From JALYYC01 sp039922495 (GTDB lineage: Bacteria > Chloroflexota > Dormibacteria > CF-121): DNA of 16,642 nucleotides. The stretch's first letter is position 1; each line of letters opens with the position of its first letter. Location: the NCBI GenBank assembly GCA_039922495.1, contig JBDTEO010000016.1:1-16642 (forward strand). The letters run 5' to 3'. This document shows positions 7,794 through 12,466 of this stretch, piece by piece. Made by a program: the position numbers and the translations under genes. The notes beneath the pieces are model-generated. The model saw nothing but the letters and a program-made list of their open reading frames with translations, was not told where the DNA came from and did no database searches.

Positions 7794-8710
7794 GGCCGGC
7801 CGCCGCTCGCCTCGGCGAGCGGTTCTCGTTGCTCGTCGACCGACGTGCTCGGTCGCGGGCGACGTGTCGCAAGAAAGAGGCCGGCAAGGATCAACAGGAA
7901 GCCAAGGGCGGCGCCCAGGGTAAACGGCTCACGGAGCAAGATCACCCCCAGGACGAGCGCCACCGCGGGATTGACGTACGTGATCATAGTTGCGCGCACC
8001 GACCCGGTCTCAGCGATCAGCGCGAAAAAGAGCAGGAACGCCACGGCCGTACAGACAACACCGAGGATGGCAACGGCACCCAGCACCTGGAAGCCGGGCA
8101 TATGAGGGGGGAGATGGGTTAGGGCGAATGGCGCATAGGCGATCGCCGGCAACGTCAGCGATACCGCGACGACGCCGATTCCCGGAACGTCGGAGAGTCG
8201 CCGGGCGATGATCAGGGGACCGACCGCGTAGCCGATCGACACGAGGGCAAGCTCCCCGACGGCGGTCAGATCGCTACCGGAGACATTGAGACCGACAAGG
8301 GCGGCGACGCCGATGAAGCCGATGACCAGCCCGGCAATTCGTCGGGCATCAAAGCGATTGGCAGCGCCTGTCAGCCAGCTCAGGATCACGCCAACGAAGG
8401 GCACCGCCGCGATCAGCAGCCCGGTGAGCGAGCTGGTCAGATGCCGCTCCGCATCGGAAAGGAGGACCCAGGGAAAGGCTACCTCCGCCAGCGTGTAGGC
8501 GATCACGAGCTTCCACCTCGGAAGGAGGGGCGCCAGGCTATTCCGCCCGGCCGCCAGTGGCAGGAGCAGGAGGGCGCCAATGGCCGTCCGAAAGAAGACC
8601 AGCGTGACCGGACTCAGATCGCTGACGGCGACCTTGATCAGCAGATACGGGATCCCCCAGATCACGCCCATGGCCGCAAAGAGGAGCCAGCCGCGCCGAG
8701 TCATTGGCAT
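7790..8710 (-). CDS. EamA/DMT-family transporter
   Basis: The product has 306 residues with ten predicted helices in two EamA halves. The first half begins GWLLFAAMGVIWGIPYLLIK and continues LSPVTLVFFRTAIGALLLLP, the usual pattern of drug/metabolite transporters with the R in helix 2. The second half contains ATMITYVNPAVALVLGVILL followed by EPFTLGAALGFLLILAGLF, the classic C-terminal EamA signature. Such proteins export amino acids, purines or other metabolites; the substrate cannot be told here. Two ATGs in frame (8710 and 8704) are equally possible. The gene converges on the MFS gene with a 4-base overlap of stop codons and leaves 143 bases to the divergent histidine kinase start. Confidence 0.9.
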   Translation of the reverse strand: MPMTRRGWLLFAAMGVIWGIPYLLIKVAVSDLSPVTLVFFRTAIGALLLLPLAAGRNSLAPLLPRWKLVIAYTLAEVAFPWVLLSDAERHLTSSLTGLLIAAVPFVGVILSWLTGAANRFDARRIAGLVIGFIGVAALVGLNVSGSDLTAVGELALVSIGYAVGPLIIARRLSDVPGIGVVAVSLTLPAIAYAPFALTHLPPHMPGFQVLGAVAILGVVCTAVAFLLFFALIAETGSVRATMITYVNPAVALVLGVILLREPFTLGAALGFLLILAGLFLATRRPRPSTSVDEQREPLAEASGGRP

Positions 8711-8817
8711 TCATCGTATTCGGCGTGTCGCAACCGGGCCGCGATCAATTGCAACTAGCGGCCGTCGGACAGACTGACTCGCCGGGGAGGCTGGCGCTAA
8801 TGGACCGCTTAGACTTG

Positions 8818-8842
8818 CCTTGATTGACAAAAGGGATCAAGG
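8818..8842 (+). promoter_or_regulatory. Inverted repeat overlapping the kinase ribosome-binding site
   Basis: CCTTGAT (8818-8824) and ATCAAGG (8836-8842) are perfect inverted arms around an 11-base spacer. The right arm shares four bases with the Shine-Dalgarno AAGGAG (8839-8844) of the kinase. As RNA it would hide part of the ribosome site. As DNA it could be a repressor operator. Either reading is inference. Confidence 0.45.
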
Positions 8843-8853
8843 AGCGGCGAGGG

Positions 8854-9585
8854 GTGGGAAGAGCGCCGGTGCGCCACAGGGAACGCTCGACAGACGATCT
8901 GAACTTCGTCAAGCTGCTGTCTCACGAGCTCCGCGGACCGACGACAGTCCTTCGCGGGCACCTCAGTATGTGGCTCGATGGCGGCCCGATCACGTTCCCT
9001 CCCGAGTTGATGCCGGCGCTCCGGACCTGCTATGGGAGTGTCCTCCAGCTCAACAACCTGATCAACCAGATGATTCTGGCGATTCGGATCCGCGACGACG
9101 TGCTGGTCCCTCACTGGCGCCCGATCGACTTCAGCAAGTGGTTGCGAGGCATTGCCCACGACAGCTCGATGGTCGTGGCGTCGACCGGACACGGATTCCA
9201 GCTCGAGTTGCCGCGTACGGCGGTCAAGGGACGCGCCGACGTGTTTCTCCTGGCGACGGCGCTCTTTAACCTCGTGGACAATGCGCAGAAGTTTTCGCCC
9301 CACAACTCGATTATCCGAGTGGCCTGCCGTTCTGAGGCCGGCAGGGTGGTCATCGACGTGATCGACCAGGGGCGCGGCTTCCCGGACGGGTTCAAGCTGG
9401 AGCCTTTTGTCCGGATCGATCGTGAGCTCGGCTTCGAGCGACCCGGGGTTGGCGTCGGCCTCTACATAGCCCAGGGCGTCGCGTGGGCCCACGGCGGTGG
9501 TCTAGAGTTCATCTCGGCAGGCACCGGCAGCACGGTTCGGCTGACCCTGCCGGTTCCTGAGAAGGAGGCGCCATCAAAACCCTAG
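8854..9585 (+). CDS. Soluble sensor histidine kinase (HisKA + HATPase)
   Basis: The product has 243 residues from GTG 8854. The dimerisation/phosphoacceptor box is LLSHELRGPTTVLRGHL with His24 as the likely phosphorylated residue. The ATP-binding domain shows the N box NLVDNAQKFSP, the G1 box DVIDQGRGFP and the G2 box GVGVGLYIAQG. There is no membrane helix, no PAS or GAF domain and no HAMP, so it holds only the catalytic core and must take its signal from a partner. GTG 8854 has AAGGAG nine bases upstream. A TTG at 8824 would add ten residues but has no ribosome site and lies in a hairpin. The overlapping downstream gene encodes a MEDS sensory protein, probably the missing input domain. In related genomes MEDS and kinase domains are often fused (family knowledge). 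No response regulator is nearby. Confidence 0.87.
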   Translation: MGRAPVRHRERSTDDLNFVKLLSHELRGPTTVLRGHLSMWLDGGPITFPPELMPALRTCYGSVLQLNNLINQMILAIRIRDDVLVPHWRPIDFSKWLRGIAHDSSMVVASTGHGFQLELPRTAVKGRADVFLLATALFNLVDNAQKFSPHNSIIRVACRSEAGRVVIDVIDQGRGFPDGFKLEPFVRIDRELGFERPGVGVGLYIAQGVAWAHGGGLEFISAGTGSTVRLTLPVPEKEAPSKP

Positions 9586-10211
9586 ACCGAGATGTCACGC
9601 TTGGCTTCAGCAATGACACGCTGCCGCTCGGCAGCCACGTGTGTTTCTACTACTCGAACGAGGACGTGGTTCGCCAAAGTCTCGCCTTCCTCCGGGTCGG
9701 CCTGGAGACGCCGGAGGACTTTTGCGTCATCTTCGCGGACAAGAGCCGGTTTGAATCCCTCACCGCCTGGCTGCAGGAAGGCTACCCGGGTGACGTGTCC
9801 GCCCAGATCGCGCGCGGAAAGCTGGCGCTGATCGGAGGCACGCCGACGCTGGAAGGCCTGGTGGCGAGCATCGGGGCGACACTGGACGCCGCAATCAAGA
9901 CCAGGGGCTACCGGCGAATCCGGTTTCTTGGCTTCATCGGCTGGGGATTGCCGGACTGGCCGGAGGAAGACTCGTTGCTCGAATTCGAAAGCACCGTGAA
10001 CGAGGTGGTAACGGCCTACCCGGCGGTCATCATCTGTACCTACGGCGTGCCCAAGCTGCCGGGCACCAGCCTCATCTACGGCGGGCTTCGGACCCACTCG
10101 CTCGCGGCTTTCGAGGGCGGGCCCTTCGAGGAGAACCCCTTCTACCTGGCGCCGGATGTCTACCTCGAACGACTGCCGAAGAAGACAGTGGGCGCTGAAC
10201 CTGCCGGATAG
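9573..10211 (+). CDS. MEDS-domain sensory protein, probable AUC start
   Basis: The product has about 212 residues and consists almost wholly of a MEDS (methanogen/methylotroph, DcmR sensory) domain. It runs from LGFSNDTLPLGSHVCFYYSN through GYRRIRFLGFIGWGLPDWP and CTYGVPKLPGTSLIYGGLRT to ENPFYLAPDVYLERL. Such domains bind small ligands and control linked kinases or DNA-binding domains. The first conserved block, with G-S-H-V-C-F-Y-Y, lies before the first GTG (9639), so a start there would cut the domain. The frame opens after a TGA at 9558-9560 and holds no ATG, GTG or TTG before 9639. ATC at 9573 sits four bases after AAGGAGG (9562-9568) and would give (M)KTLDRDVTLGF. CTG 9621 is the other option. 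The gene overlaps the kinase gene by 13 bases, so the two should be co-expressed. There is no HTH, so any output must go through the kinase. Confidence 0.85.
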   Translation: MKTLDRDVTLGFSNDTLPLGSHVCFYYSNEDVVRQSLAFLRVGLETPEDFCVIFADKSRFESLTAWLQEGYPGDVSAQIARGKLALIGGTPTLEGLVASIGATLDAAIKTRGYRRIRFLGFIGWGLPDWPEEDSLLEFESTVNEVVTAYPAVIICTYGVPKLPGTSLIYGGLRTHSLAAFEGGPFEENPFYLAPDVYLERLPKKTVGAEPAG

Positions 10212-10224
10212 AATCGACGGGCGC

Positions 10225-10318
10225 GGAGCGGTCGCCTAGTCCGGTCGAGGGCGCGGCACTGGAAATGCCGTAACCGGGGTAACTCGGTTCGCGAGTTCGA
10301 ATCTCGCCCGCTCCGCCA
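10225..10318 (+). tRNA. tRNA-Ser(GGA)
   Basis: The acceptor stem GGAGCGG (10225-10231) pairs with CCGCTCC (10308-10314), followed by discriminator G and an encoded CCA. The anticodon stem CGGCA/TGCCG encloses the loop CTGGAAA with anticodon GGA at 10261-10263, reading UCC and UCU serine codons. A long variable arm (CCGGG, GTAA, CTCGG) is diagnostic of class II tRNAs, and the T arm is GCGAG-TTCGAAT-CTCGC. It begins 13 bases after the MEDS gene stop, so its promoter lies within that gene or it is cut from a read-through transcript. Confidence 0.96.
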
Positions 10319-10408
10319 CCATACCTGGTAGCATCCCAACCACTAGCCCCCACGTGTCGTACTAATGCGGGCATCATCGTGGCGGTCGCCAACGACCTAA
10401 CTGCCTGA

Positions 10409-10462
10409 GGGTCGCGACACTTCCTGAAAATCGCCTTACTCCGCCCGGAAATGCCGCGACCC
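10409..10462. repeat. Symmetrical interrupted inverted repeat
   Basis: GGGTCGCG (10409-10416) pairs with CGCGACCC (10455-10462). Four bases further in on each side TTCC (10421-10424) pairs with GGAA (10447-10450). The result is a symmetrical stem with a 4x4 internal loop and a 22-base apical loop. It lies between the tRNA-Ser and the tRNA-Lys remnant. It could be a structured RNA, a terminator-like element without a T tract, or part of a miniature mobile element. No function is shown. Confidence 0.4.
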
Positions 10463-10502
10463 CCACCGCCGAGTCGTCTACGTGTTATCTGAGGTCTGTG
10501 CT

Positions 10503-10561
10503 CCCCGATTCGACCAACCGATTAAGAGTCAGCTGCTCTACCAACTCAGCTATGCAGGCGC
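10503..10561 (-). pseudogene. tRNA-Lys(CTT) remnant with broken 3' half
   Basis: On the minus strand the sequence starts GCGCCTG, carries a D arm like AGTTGGTAGAGC, then CTGACTCTTAATC with anticodon CTT (10526-10524), and the variable loop GGTTGGTC. After this the T stem is missing several bases: GGTC runs directly into GAATCGGGGAGCAC. The expected 3' acceptor strand CAGGCGC with ACCA is absent. The D stem also has a mismatch (GCTG against GAGC). A working tRNA-Lys cannot fold from this. It looks like a tRNA gene broken by deletion or by recombination of an integrating element. Loss of the 3' half is opposite to the usual attachment-site duplication, which leaves a 3' copy. Confidence 0.65.
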
Positions 10562-10594
10562 ACCGCATGTTGTATTCACGAGATCGTCCGCTGC

Positions 10595-11146
10595 GTGTCG
10601 CCACGACCACGGACATCCACCGGCGTTGTTGTCAAATTGTTGTCAAACCTCGAAGCTGTTGCCGAACCTTTCCGCGTCGAGATGGGGCAAGTTGCTGGAG
10701 TTTCGGGGCCTCGCATTATCCAGGCCGCGAAGGCCGCGAGCGCAGCTGATCAGACCGGGAAGGTGGAGGCGGCATACGACCATATTCGCGTCTGGTGCGA
10801 GTTGGTGGTTAAAGGGGAACTATTGGCGAAGGTGACACAGCGGCATCAGCCGAACGTCGCAATGACAAACCTCGAGCGAATCAAGCCCGATCGCCTCAAG
10901 GCCGCAGTCGGCGTCATCCTGCCAATCTTCGAAAGGGCTCGCCGATACATACCGGGTCACTCGCACCCGTTGGAAACGCTCGGGGTCCGTCCGAAGGTCG
11001 AGGAGTTGATCGCGGATTGGGCGGATCTCCAGGAGGTCGGTGAAGGCCTACCAGTCGAGCTGATCGCAGCTCGGAGAATCGCCAGTGAGCGCGACGGACT
11101 GCGTCGCGCGCCTTGTTGCAGGGTGTGTTCCTGGCGCACAAGGTGA
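10595..11146 (+). CDS. Hypothetical protein, start uncertain, possibly frameshifted near its end
   Basis: This is an open frame of up to 183 residues that I do not recognise. The middle is protein-like and helical, for example KVEAAYDHIRVWCELVVKGE, NLERIKPDRLKAAVGVILPI and RPKVEELIADWADLQEVGEG, with a Gly/Ser-Arg-poor, acidic-basic mix unlike shadow frames. Starts at GTG 10595, TTG 10637 and ATG 10681 are possible and none has a good ribosome site. The first two would include a tandem 11-base repeat in the coding part. Near 11110 the in-frame tail becomes APCCRVCSWRTR, whereas the frame one base back continues smoothly as LLQGVFLAHKVIALHRAGQ to a TGA at 11170-11172. A one-base indel is therefore likely. 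It sits beside a tRNA remnant in a gene-poor stretch and may be a decayed accessory gene. Confidence 0.42.
   Translation: MSPRPRTSTGVVVKLLSNLEAVAEPFRVEMGQVAGVSGPRIIQAAKAASAADQTGKVEAAYDHIRVWCELVVKGELLAKVTQRHQPNVAMTNLERIKPDRLKAAVGVILPIFERARRYIPGHSHPLETLGVRPKVEELIADWADLQEVGEGLPVELIAARRIASERDGLRRAPCCRVCSWRTR
10626..10647. repeat. Perfect tandem repeat of 11 bases
   Basis: TTGTTGTCAAA occurs twice head to tail (10626-10636 and 10637-10647). It lies 65 bases from the tRNA-Lys remnant. Short direct repeats next to a tRNA can be recombinase arm sites, but no integrase gene is present here, so this is only a suggestion. Confidence 0.6.
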
Positions 11147-11172
11147 TTGCACTGCATCGCGCGGGTCAGTGA

Positions 11173-11539
11173 TGAGGTCGCGGAGGATCCTCATTTGATG
11201 CGCTGGCCGTCGGCCTGACGAGCTTTCGCAGAGCTCCGCGCGCCTCGCGGGGGCCTCAGCCATATCGTCGTAATCTCAGGACCGATGACACCGTGACGGA
11301 ATCGCTAGCAGCAGTGCTTGTATTTCGGCAAGGGGACTCATAATCGCAGTCCAACTAAGTGAGCCCCGATAGGGCAAGGGTTTTGACGAGTTCAGGTCGC
11401 GGTGACCACGATACGTTTCGCGTGTCAGTCGTTCCAGGTTACGCTACTTCCCTACGCCAGTCATCAATAGCGTGGAAGAGCCAGCAGGTTGTTGGTCCAG
11501 ACTCCATCAGCGTAAGTCTGAATGTGGGAAGTGGAGTTC
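11173..11539. other. Stretch without recognisable gene
   Basis: No frame on either strand in these 367 bases shows recognisable motifs, a ribosome site or sustained protein-like composition. No strong hairpin or repeat was seen. It appears to be non-coding or decayed DNA inside the gene-poor segment between the tRNA genes and the giant surface-protein gene. Confidence 0.4.
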
Positions 11540-11683
11540 ATGCAGGATGGATCGGTGGAAATCGAGCGCTTCCTTACAGCGGTAAATATCGAAGGACGCG
11601 AGCGTATAGATGATCTGTTTGCTCGCTTCAGCGGATTGATCACAGGGCATTTCCTGAGTCAGCGCAAAGTCCTCCAGGCCTAG
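11540..11683 (+). CDS. Small hypothetical ORF, possibly a gene fragment
   Basis: ATG 11540 (or GTG 11531) opens 47-50 codons ending at TAG 11681-11683. The product includes SVEIERFLTAVNIEGRERID and DLFARFSGLITGHFLSQRKV, which is protein-like and helical, unlike the neighbouring frames. After the TAG the same frame continues with AAIRAMHPDEW, and a similar motif, PIRAMHPYD, is encoded at 12192-12218. This suggests that the TAG interrupts a longer ancestral gene. I do not recognise the family. Purine-rich bases (GGGAAGTGGAG) precede the ATG. Confidence 0.3.
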   Translation: MQDGSVEIERFLTAVNIEGRERIDDLFARFSGLITGHFLSQRKVLQA

Positions 11684-11843
11684 GCTGCGATCCGGGCGAT
11701 GCATCCGGATGAATGGCGGAAACCGCCCGAGAAATGCCAAAACGCTCTGCCCTCGTGCTTGCCGACCGCAGGTCCCCTAATGGGAAGCTAAACGCATGGC
11801 AGAAATATGATCGTGAGCGAAGTAAACCGAAAGGGGAATGAAT

Positions 11844-12127
11844 ATGCGAAGAGAACCAGGAAACTGGACCGTCGTCCATTTTGGTCTTTCTAATCCACAG
11901 CGCAAGCATTCCCGCGCCTGCTGACCAGGCTGGCAGCGCACGTTCGTCGCCTAGGAGATGTTGAAATCCTGGACATAACCTTCCATACGGAACTGACAAT
12001 TGACGGTCCTGACTGGCCCGGCTTCGTCGTGTACTACGTCCCTCGTAAGGGAAAGCCGCGGCGCGCTTCTGCGTCGCGGCCGTCAAGATCGACTAATCGT
12101 GGCGCAAGGAGCCGCGCCCACCGCTAG
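11844..12127 (+). pseudogene. Frameshifted hypothetical gene
   Basis: ATG 11844 has AAGGGG seven bases upstream and encodes MRREPGNWTVVHFGLSNPQR before running into a TGA at 11922-11924. The frame one base back, open from 11894, continues in a protein-like manner: AFPRLLTRLAAHVRRLGDVE, then ILDITFHTELTIDGPDWPGF and VVYYVPRKGKPRR, to a TAG at 12125-12127. It has no start codon of its own in the relevant part. Together they read as one small protein of about 90 residues broken by a one-base indel between 11894 and 11921. The family is unknown to me. A programmed frameshift cannot be excluded, but no classical slippery heptamer was noticed. Confidence 0.35.
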
Positions 12128-12271
12128 GGTTGCGGTCCAGCGACTCGTATCAGCGATGGGGCCGCCTCTGCCTCGAGCCGAACCCAGGGCGCCGATCCGT
12201 GCCATGCATCCGTATGACTAGGAGCCGGCCCAGCAGCAAGTGCCGCTGGTCACTGGAGGCTCAAGGTGATG

Positions 12272-12295
12272 CTGTCTCCCTCCATGGGGGGACAG
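12272..12295. repeat. Hairpin, 9-bp stem
   Basis: CTGTCTCCC (12272-12280) pairs with GGGGGACAG (12287-12295) with one G-T wobble around a 6-base loop. No T tract follows on either side, so it is not a standard terminator. The right arm is also part of the GGGGGACA repeat described next. Confidence 0.45.
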
Positions 12296-12334
12296 AATTC
12301 CGGAACTGTTAGGGGAGGACAAAGTCCCAGAACT
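12286..12334. mobile_element. Two imperfect direct repeats resembling IS21-type ends
   Basis: GGGGGGACAGAATTCC-GGAACT (12286-12307) and GGGGAGGACAAAGTCC-CAGAACT (12312-12334) are imperfect copies about 26 bases apart, sharing GGGG, GGACA, TCC-like and GAACT blocks. A further G-rich copy-like stretch lies at 12425-12443. Multiple short repeats with GGGGACA motifs are a known mark of insertion sequence ends in the IS21 family. No transposase or helper ATPase gene is seen here, so at most this is a worn end. Confidence 0.3.
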
Positions 12335-12357
12335 ACGACATATGCGCAAACAAGCAG

Positions 12358-12386
12358 TTGACTTACGTCGCCCGAGCGCAGATAGT
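12358..12386 (+). promoter_or_regulatory. Candidate sigma-70-type promoter for the surface-protein gene
   Basis: TTGACT (12358-12363) and GATAGT (12381-12386) are separated by exactly 17 bases, a five of six and a four of six match to the housekeeping -35 and -10 consensus. Transcription would start near 12393, leaving a leader of about 74 bases before the GTG at 12467. Confidence 0.45.
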
Positions 12387-12466
12387 CACTTGCACTAGCG
12401 TCGGCAAACGACTTGTTCGCGCCCAGGGGGAAAGTTGGGGGGACCACTTACTACCTTAGAGGCCCT

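Noticed and set aside
6680..8122. Plus-strand open frame of 480 codons
   Set aside because: It is the wrong frame of the MFS gene running on antisense to the EamA gene. Its composition is rich in Arg, Pro and His with no domain.
9582..9585. Programmed -1 frameshift joining kinase and MEDS protein at TCAAAACCCTAG
   Set aside because: The run AAAA allows P-site slippage, but the A-site codon CCC does not re-pair well, and a strong Shine-Dalgarno with overlapping genes gives a simpler explanation.
10072..10392. Minus-strand open frame across the tRNA-Ser gene (contains GEIRTREPSYPGYGIS)
   Set aside because: This peptide is the well-known antisense translation of a tRNA-Ser gene, not a protein.
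10482..10835. Plus-strand open frame across the tRNA-Lys remnant (contains FDQPIKSQLLYQLSYA)
   Set aside because: It is the antisense reading of the tRNA-Lys sequence, and its tail is in a poor frame with no motif.
11640..12086. Minus-strand open frame of 148 codons in the gene-poor segment
   Set aside because: There is no ribosome site, the Arg/Ser/Pro-rich composition is that of a shadow frame, and the plus strand shows better protein-like pieces.
10319..12466. CRISPR array or toxin-antitoxin pair in the gene-poor segment
   Set aside because: No regularly spaced repeats and no recognisable toxin or antitoxin motif were found.
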